Assembly (NCBI GenBank): GCA_900542555.1 | Contig: UQNU01000021.1 | Span: 1-33,129 of the forward strand | Length of the DNA: 33,129 nt | Source: an uncultured Collinsella sp. | GTDB lineage: Bacteria > Actinomycetota > Coriobacteriia > Coriobacteriales > Coriobacteriaceae | Reading direction: 5' to 3' | In this document: one piece after another, positions 22,244-29,358 of the stretch | Position numbering within the stretch: position 1 is the stretch's first letter | Layout of the letters: each line of letters starts with the position of its first letter | Program-made: the position numbers and the translations under genes | Notes under the pieces: model-generated | Told to the model about the DNA's origin: nothing | Seen by the model: only the letters and a program-made list of their open reading frames with translations | Databases searched by the model: none

Positions 22244-22729
22244 TTAGCGCACGCGCTCGATCTCGACGCCGCAGCTTGCCAGGGGAAGACCGACGGGAGC
22301 CCAAGGCTTATCGAGCTTAACACGCACGCCAAGCAGCAAGGGGTAACGACGCAGCAGCATCTGGGCCACACCCTCGGCTGCCGCCTCGATGAGTTTAAAC
22401 GTATGCTCGCGCAGATAGCCATCGACATCGTGGCACACCGAGCCGTAGTCAATCGAAGCGTCCAGGTTATCGTGCTCCCCCGCTGCACGCAGGTCGGCAT
22501 AGAGCACCAAGGACACGATGAACTTCTGGCCCAGCGCATTCTCTTCGGGATACACGCCGTGGTTGGCAAAGACCTCAAGACCGTCGATAGTAATGCGGTC
22601 AGCATGGCGCAGATCGTCATAACTCACGTGGGGCACCGCCGTTGCGGTGGATATTTCGCCCCTTCCACGGCGGGCGAGCTCGGCGCCTTCAGTCTTGGTT
22701 GCATTCTCGGGCAGTTTCTTGTTGCTCAT
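22244..22729 (-). CDS. folB: dihydroneopterin aldolase
   Basis: This 161-aa enzyme converts dihydroneopterin to 6-hydroxymethyl-dihydropterin in folate synthesis. The core begins at about residue 43 (DRITIDGLEVFANHGVYPEENALGQKF). The substrate Glu is in the ANHGVYPEE segment and the pterin-site Glu and Lys in FKLIEAAAEGVAQ and VRVKLDKPWAPV. Normal FolB is about 120 residues, so the 42-residue charged N-terminal extension is extra. ATG at 22729 has GGAG nine bases upstream. It is the last gene of the nrdG-folE-HD-folB run on the minus strand. Folate genes folP and folK are not here. Confidence 0.9.
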   Translation of the reverse strand: MSNKKLPENATKTEGAELARRGRGEISTATAVPHVSYDDLRHADRITIDGLEVFANHGVYPEENALGQKFIVSLVLYADLRAAGEHDNLDASIDYGSVCHDVDGYLREHTFKLIEAAAEGVAQMLLRRYPLLLGVRVKLDKPWAPVGLPLASCGVEIERVR

Positions 22730-22772
22730 CGCGATCGTCTCCTTCGTTTAGAACCCCGACCGCGCAAACTAA

Positions 22773-23354
22773 CTACACGCGAATCGACAGGTTCTTTTTA
22801 TCATCGCTCCAGTTGCAAGCATTGCGCGCGGGGCATGCAAAGCAGGCGCGCGACGCTTTGTCGGCTGCATAGAGCAGACGCTCAAGCGGTTGGCTGTTCA
22901 CACGCAGCTTTCGATGGCCCAGAATGGCCGTCTTAATGGCTGCGGCATCGGCCGGCTCAAACGCCACATCATCGGGCATGCCGCCGAGAATCGCATCAGC
23001 GACGCGTTCGCTTGCAACATCATGGGATATACCCGATTCATACTGTTCATCTTTGCCGATATCGTGAAGAAGTGCCGTGGCGTAGATGACCTCACGGTCA
23101 AATTCGAGCTGTTCCTCGAGATTCTTGATCCACATAATGCGAGCGACATCGAGAAGATGGTCAATACCGTGGCGGCAGAAGATGCGCCCCGATTCCAACT
23201 GTGCAATGTTACCCAGGTGCCGCCGGAACAGCCCGTTGGCGCAAATGAAATCAATGCGAGGCATGGCACCAAAGGGAGCCAAGCCCGAAGCCATAAAGCC
23301 GCGACGCGACGTCCCCTCATCGGTCTTCGATGTAAAGTCGTTGACGACCCTCAT
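22773..23354 (-). CDS. HD-domain phosphohydrolase with C-terminal Cys cluster
   Basis: This 193-aa protein has an HD metal-dependent phosphohydrolase domain. FCRHGIDHLLDVARIM gives the first His ligands, ATALLHDIGKDEQYE the HD pair, and the C-terminal Asp lies in LLYAADKASRACF. The end carries CFACPARNACNW, a compact Cys group (Cx2Cx5C) that could bind zinc or an iron-sulfur cluster. ATG at 23354 starts one base after the folE stop, so it is translationally coupled to FolE. HD enzymes act on nucleotides or other phosphoesters. Given its place between folE and folB it might handle the dihydroneopterin triphosphate product; this is a hypothesis only. Confidence 0.85.
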   Translation of the reverse strand: MRVVNDFTSKTDEGTSRRGFMASGLAPFGAMPRIDFICANGLFRRHLGNIAQLESGRIFCRHGIDHLLDVARIMWIKNLEEQLEFDREVIYATALLHDIGKDEQYESGISHDVASERVADAILGGMPDDVAFEPADAAAIKTAILGHRKLRVNSQPLERLLYAADKASRACFACPARNACNWSDDKKNLSIRV

Positions 23355-23355
23355 G

Positions 23356-23913
23356 CTAACGGCCCAGCATCCTAAAGAACCGCTCCTCGAGCGCGGGATC
23401 AGTCTCAAAGACGCCGCGGCGAGCGAGCGTCACGGTCTTGGTGCCGGGCTTTTGCACGCCGCGCATGGTCATGCACATATGCTCGGCTTCCATGAGCACA
23501 ATCGCTCCCTGGGGAGCGAGATAATCCATGAGAGCGTCGGCAACCTGCGCACACAGCTGCTCCTGCAGCTGCAGACGGCGGGCATAAACCTCAACCGTGC
23601 GGGCGAGTTTGGAAAGCCCAGCCACCCGACCGTTAGGGATATAGCCAATGGCGGCCTTGCCATAAAACGGCAGCAGATGGTGCTCGCACAGCGAGTAGAA
23701 CGTGATGTCGCGCTCGATAACCAAATCGTTCGAAGCGACGGCAAAGGTTTTGGACAGGTGCTCCTCGGCACTCTGGTCCATACCGCCGGCGATCTCACCA
23801 TACATACGGGCAACGCGAGCCGGGGTCTCCAGCAGGCCCTCACGAGTTGGGTCCTCGCCTATGCCCTCAAGCAACAGCTTAATGGCGGTCTCGACTTTTT
23901 CCTGATCGACCAT
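23356..23913 (-). CDS. folE: GTP cyclohydrolase I
   Basis: This 185-aa enzyme turns GTP into dihydroneopterin triphosphate, the first step of folate synthesis. Zinc and substrate motifs are intact: the N-terminal GEDPTREGLLETPARVARMY, then SLCEHHLLPFYGKAAIGYIP (zinc Cys and His), GLSKLARTVEVYARRLQ, and EAEHMCMTMRGVQKPGT (second zinc Cys). ATG at 23913 (MVDQEKVETA) has GTGAGG five bases upstream; the open frame extends 21 codons further without a family match. It follows nrdG by 66 bases and is coupled to the HD-domain gene by a one-base gap. Confidence 0.96.
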   Translation of the reverse strand: MVDQEKVETAIKLLLEGIGEDPTREGLLETPARVARMYGEIAGGMDQSAEEHLSKTFAVASNDLVIERDITFYSLCEHHLLPFYGKAAIGYIPNGRVAGLSKLARTVEVYARRLQLQEQLCAQVADALMDYLAPQGAIVLMEAEHMCMTMRGVQKPGTKTVTLARRGVFETDPALEERFFRMLGR

Positions 23914-23979
23914 CTGGGCCTCACTTTTCCGATTTTGCGTTCGCGCTATGGTACCACGCCCTTTGGCATCGGCCACAAG

Positions 23980-24561
23980 CTACATAGTATGGGTCGAATA
24001 GACCGGATCGTCCCGCCAAAGCTCCACAGCGTCGCAAAGCGCAACGCCCTCGCGCACAGCACGGGCGCGCGTGGCGTTCATATCAATCACGCGCTGATTG
24101 CTCGAGCCCCTAAAGCGCAACGAGATATCGTACAGATCCTGAACGAACGGGCCGTCCACCAACATGTCGAGGCAGGCAAGGATACGGTCCGTCACCTCGG
24201 TATGGTGACGACCACCCGGCATAAGCTCCTCGAGCACGTCGCCGGTAAAGCACCAAATGGTCTTGCCCGACCCCGCGGGATAGGCCGCACGCACGCGTTC
24301 GATAAAGTCAACAAGCCCCGCCTGATTCTCGGGCTCCATAGGCTCGCCGCCCAGAATCGTCAGGCCATCGATAAAGGGATGGTCGAGGCTCTCGATAATC
24401 TTGTCCTCGACGGCACGATCGAACGGCTCACCCGCAGCAAAGTCCCACGCGACAGAGTTAAAGCAGTTCTTGCACCCACGACGGCACCCGCTCACAAACA
24501 GAGAAGTACGAACGCCTTCCCCATCAGCAATGTCGAAATACTTAATATTCGCGTAGTTCAT
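23980..24561 (-). CDS. nrdG: anaerobic ribonucleotide reductase activating protein
   Basis: This 193-aa radical-SAM enzyme makes the glycyl radical on NrdD using a 4Fe-4S cluster and S-adenosylmethionine. The cluster motif is SGCRRGCKNCFN (Cx3Cx2C), followed by the SAM-binding LTILGGEPMEPEN. The N-terminus YANIKYFDIADGEGVRTSLF is typical. ATG at 24561 has GGGAGAG six bases upstream, directly at the edge of a palindrome. The frame extends 52 codons further, through that palindrome, and is rejected. It lies downstream of nrdD but is separated by about 425 bases holding two large palindromes, unlike the tight nrdDG of many bacteria. Confidence 0.95.
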   Translation of the reverse strand: MNYANIKYFDIADGEGVRTSLFVSGCRRGCKNCFNSVAWDFAAGEPFDRAVEDKIIESLDHPFIDGLTILGGEPMEPENQAGLVDFIERVRAAYPAGSGKTIWCFTGDVLEELMPGGRHHTEVTDRILACLDMLVDGPFVQDLYDISLRFRGSSNQRVIDMNATRARAVREGVALCDAVELWRDDPVYSTHTM

Positions 24562-24576
24562 AGGTAACTCTCCCGG

Positions 24577-24660
24577 GAGGCCGGGACATATCATCCCGTC
24601 CTCAAACATTCTCGGCCTGCGGCCTGCGAAACTGCGGTCGGGACGATATGTCCCGGCCTC
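24577..24660 (-). repeat. palindrome in the nrdG leader
   Basis: Arms 24577-24598 and 24639-24660 are 22-base inverted repeats with one difference, which forms a G-U pair in minus-strand RNA. The core is GAGGCCGGGACATATC. The 40-base interior contains repeats of GGCCTGCGG type. It ends about 16 bases before the nrdG start on the minus strand, so the stem lies next to the ribosome site. No U tract follows. Confidence 0.8.
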
Positions 24661-24728
24661 ATGCAAAAGGCAACTCAATGAACGAAACGAACATCGAGTA
24701 TAGGGTTCGAGGTCCAATAAAAACTTTG

Positions 24729-24820
24729 TTGCAGCTCAACCGTCATCGCAAGTAAATCGCTGCTGCAGCTCGAATTATTTCCGCTAAGAACTTCGAGGAG
24801 TGAGCAGACTGCGAGCTGCA
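24729..24820 (-). repeat. three short repeats able to pair alternatively
   Basis: TGCAGCTC occurs at 24730-24737 and again at 24764-24771, and its complement GAGCTGCA at 24813-24820. The third can pair with either of the first two (9 bp with the nearer copy). The rest of 24661-24838 holds no gene that I can support. Confidence 0.35.
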
Positions 24821-24838
24821 TCTCCGCTACGTCAACTT

Positions 24839-24976
24839 GGCCACCCCGTAGCGAGGCCCCGGACCTTTGCTCGATATGAGTTCCGCACGAACAGGAGGCG
24901 CCAGTGGCGCCTCCGTCGTGAGCCAGGACTGTCCGAAATAGCGAGTAAAGGTCCAGGGCCTCGCTACGGGGCGGCC
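24839..24976 (-). repeat. 138-base palindrome after nrdD
   Basis: Outer arms 24839-24877 and 24938-24976 are inverted repeats identical at 35 of 39 positions (core CCCCGTAGCGAGGCCC). A central hairpin is GGAGGCGCC (24894-24902), AGT, GGCGCCTCC (24906-24914). It begins 11 bases after the nrdD stop codon on the minus strand. It may act as terminator, RNA-stability element or dispersed palindromic repeat. The whole could form a cruciform. Confidence 0.85.
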
Positions 24977-24987
24977 TGGGATGGTTA

Positions 24988-27210
24988 TTAGAGATGCAGC
25001 ACGCGGTCGCGGATCTCCTCGGTTCGACCCTGGTTCCAGAATTGAGTACCGATGTAGCCGCACGTACGACGGGCGACGTTCATCTTCTCCTGATCGCGGT
25101 TGCCGCAGTTGGGGCACTCCCACACCAGCTTGCCGTCATCCTCGACAATCTTGATCTCACCGTCGTAGCCGCACACCTGGCAGTAGTCGCTCTTGGTGTT
25201 GAGCTCGGCGTACATGATGTTGTCGTAGATGTACTGCATCACGCGAATGACAGCCTTGAGGTTGTCCTGCATGTTGGGAACCTCGACGTAGGAGATGGCA
25301 CCGCCCGGCGAAAGCTGCTGGAACATGCCCTCAAACTTAAGCTTATCGAAGGCGTCGATCTCCTCGGACACGTGGACGTGGTAGCTGTTGGTGATGTAGC
25401 CCTTGTCCGTCACGCCCGGGATAATGCCAAAACGACGCTGCAGGCACTTGGCGAACTTGTAGGTCGTCGACTCCAACGGCGTGCCGTACAGCGAGAAATC
25501 GATGTCGCTCGCAGCCTTCCACTCGGCGCACTTGTCGTTCATGCGCTGCATGACGGCCATGGCAAAGGGCGTGCCCTCCTTCTCGGTGTGGCTGTGGCCC
25601 GTCATGTACTTGACGCACTCATACAGGCCGGCATAACCCAGACTAATGGTGGAGTATCCGCCCACGAGCAGCTTGTCGATCGTCTCGCCCTTCTTCAGAC
25701 GGGCGAGGGCACCGTACTGCCAAAGAATCGGTGCGGCATCCGAAAGCGTACCCATCAGACGCTCATGACGGCACAACAGGGCGCGGTGGCACAGCTCAAG
25801 GCGCTCGTCGAAGATCTTCCAGAACTTGTCCATGTCCTGATGCGAGCTCAGCGCGACATCGGGCAGGTTGATGGTCACAACGCCCTGGTTAAAGCGACCG
25901 TAGTACTTGGGCTTGTTCGGGTCATAGTTCAGCGCGTTGGCCACGTTGTTAAATCCGTTACCGGAGCGGTCGGGCGTCAGGAAGCTACGGCAACCCATGC
26001 AGGTATAGCAGTCGCCGTTGCCCGCGGTCTCGCCCTTCGACAGCTTGAGCTCGCGCATCTTCTTCTCAGAGATGTAGTCGGGCACCATGCGCTTGGCGGT
26101 GCACTTCGCAGCCAGCTGAGTCAGGTAGAAGTACGGGGAATCCTCGTAAACGTTATCGTCCTCGAGCACATAGATAAGCTTGGGGAACGCCGGGGTGATC
26201 CACACGCCGGCCTCGTTCTTAACGCCCTCATAGCGCTGACGGAGCGTCTCCTCCACGATCATGGCAAGGTCGTGCTTCTCCTGCGCCGAGCGAGCCTCGT
26301 TGAGATACATGAAGACCGTCACGAACGGCGCCTGGCCGTTGGTGGTCATAAGGGTCACAACCTGATACTGAATCGTCTGGACGCCGCGACGGATCTCGTC
26401 ACGCAGACGGTCCTCAACGACCTCACGGACCTTCTCGGCAGACGCAGAGACGCCGAGCTCCTCGAGCTCGCGGGCGACCTCGCCGCGAATCTTTTGACGG
26501 CTCACTTCGACGAACGGGGCAAGATGGGTCAGCGAAATCGACTGGCCACCGTACTGGGAGGAAGCAACCTGGGCGATAATCTGCGTCGCGATGTTGCAGG
26601 CGGTCGAGAAGCTGTGCGGCTTCTCAATCAGCGTGCCCGAGATAACCGTGCCGTTCTGGAGCATGTCCTCCAGGTTCACCAGATCGCAGTTGTGCATGTG
26701 CTGGGCAAAGTAATCCGAATCGTGGAAATGGATCAGGCCCTCATTATGGGCATCCACAATCTCCTGGGGCAGCAGCACGCGCTGGGTCAGGTCCTTGGAA
26801 ATCTCGCCGGCCATATAATCGCGCTGAACGGAGTTGACAGTCGGGTTCTTGTTGGAGTTCTCCTGCTTGACCTCTTCGTTGTTGCACTCGATGAGCGACA
26901 GAATCTTGTCGTCGGTCGTGTTCTTCTGGCGCTTCAGGCTCTGAACATAGCGATAGATGATGTAATGGCGGGCAACCTCGTAGCAGTCGAGACGCATGAT
27001 CTCGTCCTCGACCAGATCCTGAATCTCCTCGACCGACACGGTGTGGCCCGCGTTCTCGCATGCCTCGGCGACGTTTTGTGCCGCGTAAACCACCTGGCGG
27101 TCGGTAAGACGAGAGCTCTCCTCGACCTCCAAGTTTGCGGCGCGGATGGCATTGACGATCTTATCGATGTCAAAGACAACCTCGGTGCCGCTGCGCTTGA
27201 TGATCTTCAT
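24988..27210 (-). CDS. nrdD: anaerobic ribonucleoside-triphosphate reductase
   Basis: This 740-aa class III enzyme reduces ribonucleotides to deoxyribonucleotides without oxygen, using a glycyl radical installed by NrdG. An ATP-cone regulatory domain occupies about residues 1-90 (MKIIKRSGTEVVFDIDKIVN). The catalytic barrel includes HDSDYFAQHMHNCDLVNLED and SQYGGQSISLTHLAPF. Near the end are four zinc-binding Cys (CQVCGYDG and CPNCGN) and the glycyl-radical loop RRTCGYIGTQFWNQG. ATG at 27210 has GAGG seven bases upstream; ten further codons are open but unlikely. Two NrdR boxes overlap its promoter, so it is repressed when dNTP/ATP signals are high. Codon use is strongly C-ending, suggesting high expression. 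Confidence 0.97.
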   Translation of the reverse strand: MKIIKRSGTEVVFDIDKIVNAIRAANLEVEESSRLTDRQVVYAAQNVAEACENAGHTVSVEEIQDLVEDEIMRLDCYEVARHYIIYRYVQSLKRQKNTTDDKILSLIECNNEEVKQENSNKNPTVNSVQRDYMAGEISKDLTQRVLLPQEIVDAHNEGLIHFHDSDYFAQHMHNCDLVNLEDMLQNGTVISGTLIEKPHSFSTACNIATQIIAQVASSQYGGQSISLTHLAPFVEVSRQKIRGEVARELEELGVSASAEKVREVVEDRLRDEIRRGVQTIQYQVVTLMTTNGQAPFVTVFMYLNEARSAQEKHDLAMIVEETLRQRYEGVKNEAGVWITPAFPKLIYVLEDDNVYEDSPYFYLTQLAAKCTAKRMVPDYISEKKMRELKLSKGETAGNGDCYTCMGCRSFLTPDRSGNGFNNVANALNYDPNKPKYYGRFNQGVVTINLPDVALSSHQDMDKFWKIFDERLELCHRALLCRHERLMGTLSDAAPILWQYGALARLKKGETIDKLLVGGYSTISLGYAGLYECVKYMTGHSHTEKEGTPFAMAVMQRMNDKCAEWKAASDIDFSLYGTPLESTTYKFAKCLQRRFGIIPGVTDKGYITNSYHVHVSEEIDAFDKLKFEGMFQQLSPGGAISYVEVPNMQDNLKAVIRVMQYIYDNIMYAELNTKSDYCQVCGYDGEIKIVEDDGKLVWECPNCGNRDQEKMNVARRTCGYIGTQFWNQGRTEEIRDRVLHL

Positions 27211-27435
27211 CCTCTTGCCTCTTTCGCGTCGTAGCCTCATTGCGCTTCAGAGCCAAACGATGCCCGGCAGGGCTTGCCCCTGTCTTGCGGCGCCGTCGCG
27301 CAATCTGTGTTCTCGATAAACCATAGGTCCTCATGCGGACAATCCTCGCGACCGATCAAGCGGCTCAAAGGCGTGTCCAAATGGGACGAATAAGGTCTTC
27401 GTTCTCTGTCCGCCATCTATCATACGACAAAGACG
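27211..27435 (-). other. nrdD leader, no gene seen
   Basis: About 220 bases lie between the nrdD promoter and its start. GGGGCAAGCCCTGCCGGGC-like segments could fold, but I recognise no riboswitch, including no B12-box. No short ORF with a good ribosome site is obvious. Confidence 0.5.
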
Positions 27436-27451
27436 CATCTATATCCTGTAT
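27436..27451 (-). promoter_or_regulatory. NrdR box 2 (weaker), over the -10
   Basis: On the minus strand ATACAGGATATAGATG matches the NrdR consensus core (CwATATaTwG) at eight of ten positions. Its centre is 32 bp from box 1, the three-turn spacing usual for paired NrdR boxes. It overlaps the -10 candidate TATAGA. Confidence 0.6.
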
Positions 27452-27467
27452 TCTTTTTTTAGGTCAA
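27438..27467 (-). promoter_or_regulatory. nrdD promoter
   Basis: On the minus strand TTGACC (27467-27462) and TATAGA (27443-27438) are 18 bases apart, or ATATAG at 17. NrdR boxes lie over both ends, an arrangement expected for repression. Confidence 0.65.
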
Positions 27468-27483
27468 ACACAACATATAGTGT
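27468..27483 (-). promoter_or_regulatory. NrdR box 1
   Basis: ACACTATATGTTGTGT on the minus strand matches the NrdR consensus (acaCwAtATaTwGtgt) at 15 of 16 positions. It directly abuts the -35 element. Confidence 0.88.
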
Positions 27484-27786
27484 TTCAGCAGGTCAAAGCA
27501 ATTAGTCATTTTGCAGACGCATTAAAAATGAGGGGTTCTTGGCAAGTCGGTAAAACGTTACCAACACGGCTACCTGCATGGCAGTTATAAAACCCCCTTA
27601 GTCAAGCCGCTGACAAATCCTACCAAAACCAAGCCGCTCACGCCAAAAGAATCCAAAAGATTATGCTTGACCAACATGTTGCGGTCACGGTCGGCCAGGA
27701 CGTATGCAACCTGCCGGCACCTCTACGGGGACCTTGGATCAATATTTGCTGGCATATTTGACGGCGTGCTTGGTAGCAAAACAAAA
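27484..27786. other. gene-free stretch between nrdD promoter and tRNA terminator
   Basis: I see no supportable gene here. AGGTCAAA at 27490-27497 repeats the sequence at 27461-27468. CAAGCCGCTGAC and CAAGCCGCTCAC (near 27603 and 27630) are a short direct repeat. No DnaA-box cluster and no clear recombination site are visible. Composition is more AT-rich near 27490-27540. Confidence 0.5.
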
Positions 27787-27814
27787 CAGCTCAGAGGACA
27801 TAGCCTCTGAGCTG
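27787..27814 (-). terminator. intrinsic terminator of the tRNA gene
   Basis: CAGCTCAGAGG (27787-27797) pairs perfectly with CCTCTGAGCTG (27804-27814). On the minus strand TTTTGTTTTG follows. It lies nine bases after the tRNA 3' end. Confidence 0.92.
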
Positions 27815-27822
27815 CGAACATT

Positions 27823-27897
27823 TGGTGGGCGTTAGAAGATTTGAACTTCTGACCTCTTCCGTGTCAGGGAAGCGCTCTCCCCCTGAGCTAAACGCCC
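27823..27897 (-). tRNA. tRNA-Val (anticodon GAC)
   Basis: The minus strand folds as a full cloverleaf. The acceptor stem is GGGCGTT/AACGCCC, D stem GCTC/GAGC, and anticodon stem CTTCC/GGAAG with loop CTGACAC (anticodon GAC). The T arm is AGAAG-TTCAAAT-CTTCT, the discriminator is A, and CCA is encoded. Length is 75 with CCA. It reads GUC (and GUU) valine codons. It has its own promoter and terminator. Confidence 0.97.
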
Positions 27898-27926
27898 GAT
27901 CAAGGGTGCGCATGCGCGCAAGGGAT

Positions 27927-27955
27927 AATATAACGGAGCCTGAACTCGGTGGCAA
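27927..27955 (-). promoter_or_regulatory. tRNA-Val promoter
   Basis: On the minus strand TTGCCA (27955-27950) and TATATT (27932-27927) are spaced 17 bases, about 30 bases ahead of the mature tRNA. Confidence 0.8.
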
Positions 27956-28186
27956 GAACATTTTTAAAAATCGCTTACATTGTGGAATTCGGGGGCTTTG
28001 TCATATCCATCTCAAAAGTGCCTGCTGCCGCGATTTGGCTGTCGCATAATGCAAGGCCATTGCGGTATCGAGCTATGGAAAGACGCCTGCGGAATTGTCC
28101 TACCGATAAGCGGACAAGCCTCCAGCTGGTGCCTTCGCCGTGGTAAGGTAAGCCGAATTGTTTCCAAGCTGTTTCGGGGGAGTGGA

Positions 28187-29209
28187 ATGAGCAAAGAGTG
28201 TGTCGAGCAGGTCGAAGGCACAGGGGCTTCGGTGCCGATGACCGATATATCGAACATTGATGTGCCCGAGGGCACCGACGAGCTCAGCCGCAACACCCGT
28301 CGCGCCTGGCGCGAGCGCCTTAACGATGCGTCGTCGCGCAAGATGATCACGGGCGTCTTGGCTACGCTGGTGGGCGGTTCGTTTTGGGGCTTCTCGGGCA
28401 CCAGCGCGAGCTTTCTGTTCGATATCTACCACGTCGACACCTTGTGGCTTATGAGCGTGCGTCAGATTCTCGCCGGTCTACTCTTTATGGCCGTGGTTGT
28501 TACGCGCGACCGCGAGCGCCTGATTAAGCTCTGGACCACACCCGCCGATTGCAAGCAGCTGCTGCTCTTTACCGCCTTTGGCCTGCTGTTCAACCAGTTT
28601 TGCTATCTTTCGGCCGTGCGCCTGACGAACGCCGGAACCGCGACGGTGCTCCAGTGCCTGCAGCTCGTTATCATCATGGGCTACACCTGCGCGATCGATC
28701 GCCGCATGCCGCGTACTCGCGAAGTCATCGGCATTGGCCTGGCTCTGGGTGGAACCTTTTTAATCGCCACCGGCGGCGACCCCACCAGCCTGAATATCTC
28801 GCCGCTTGGCCTGGCAGCAGGTCTTATGTGTGCGGTCAGCGCCGCGTGTATGGCGGTGATTCCCGCCAAGATCCTGCCCGAATACGGTAGCCCCATCGTC
28901 ACGGGCTCGGCAATGCTCACGGCGGGCGTGGTCTCATGTGTCTTCGTGCAGCCCTGGGCGCATATGCCGGCGCTCGATGCCGCCGGTATCGAGGCGCTCG
29001 CGGTGTTCGTGGTTATCGGCTCGTTTTTTGCTTACATGCTCTATATGCAGGGCGTTAAGGACATCGGCTCGGTGCGTGCGAGCCTCATCGGAACTGTGGA
29101 GCCGGTTTCGGCGACCATCACCAGCGCCGTTATGCTGGGCACGGTGTTTTTGCCGACCGACCTTATCGGCTTTGCCATGATCATCGTGATGATGTTCCTC
29201 ACGGTGTAG
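28187..29209 (+). CDS. EamA/DMT-family transporter
   Basis: This 340-aa membrane protein has about ten hydrophobic spans in two EamA repeats. The first begins VLATLVGGSFWGFSGTSASF and the second LGLAAGLMCAVSAACMAVI. It ends with VRASLIGTVEPVSATITSAV, the usual motif before the last spans. About 55 hydrophilic residues precede the first span. Drug/metabolite transporters of this family export small metabolites or amino acids; the substrate is unknown. ATG at 28187 has GGGGGAG four bases upstream. The frame is open for 69 codons before that without membrane or family character. The 290 bases from the tRNA to this start hold a short inverted repeat (TTGTCC...GGACAA) but no convincing promoter. 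Confidence 0.9.
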   Translation: MSKECVEQVEGTGASVPMTDISNIDVPEGTDELSRNTRRAWRERLNDASSRKMITGVLATLVGGSFWGFSGTSASFLFDIYHVDTLWLMSVRQILAGLLFMAVVVTRDRERLIKLWTTPADCKQLLLFTAFGLLFNQFCYLSAVRLTNAGTATVLQCLQLVIIMGYTCAIDRRMPRTREVIGIGLALGGTFLIATGGDPTSLNISPLGLAAGLMCAVSAACMAVIPAKILPEYGSPIVTGSAMLTAGVVSCVFVQPWAHMPALDAAGIEALAVFVVIGSFFAYMLYMQGVKDIGSVRASLIGTVEPVSATITSAVMLGTVFLPTDLIGFAMIIVMMFLTV

Positions 29210-29358
29210 TTGACGCCGCCGCCAAGACAGAAAAGGTGTTGTGCCGCATTTTCGCCAATTGATGTCCGTGTCTGGAGTTTAGCTGTCGATGCTCAAAATG
29301 CCATAAACTAGTAACGTTATGGACTTTTTCATTGCGACTCAATTGCGAGGATTTCTTT

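Noticed and set aside
22640..22660. A third copy of the TTGCGGTGGA hairpin element inside folB
   Set aside because: Only about ten bases match, within coding sequence, with no complementary arm.
24994..27234. 746-codon open frame on the plus strand opposite nrdD
   Set aside because: It is a shadow created by strong codon bias in a high-GC gene. nrdD has all family motifs, and the antisense product is Val/Leu/Ala-rich without recognisable domains or a ribosome site.
27211..27435. Cobalamin or other riboswitch in the nrdD leader
   Set aside because: No B12-box or other recognisable conserved core. The length alone is not evidence.
27600..27822. Integration site (att) next to the tRNA
   Set aside because: No integrase and no second copy of the tRNA 3' end were seen in the window.
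27240..28186. Possible replication origin suggested by the skew change
   Set aside because: No DnaA-box cluster, no dnaA/dnaN and no strongly AT-rich unwinding region were found. Kept only as a skew observation.
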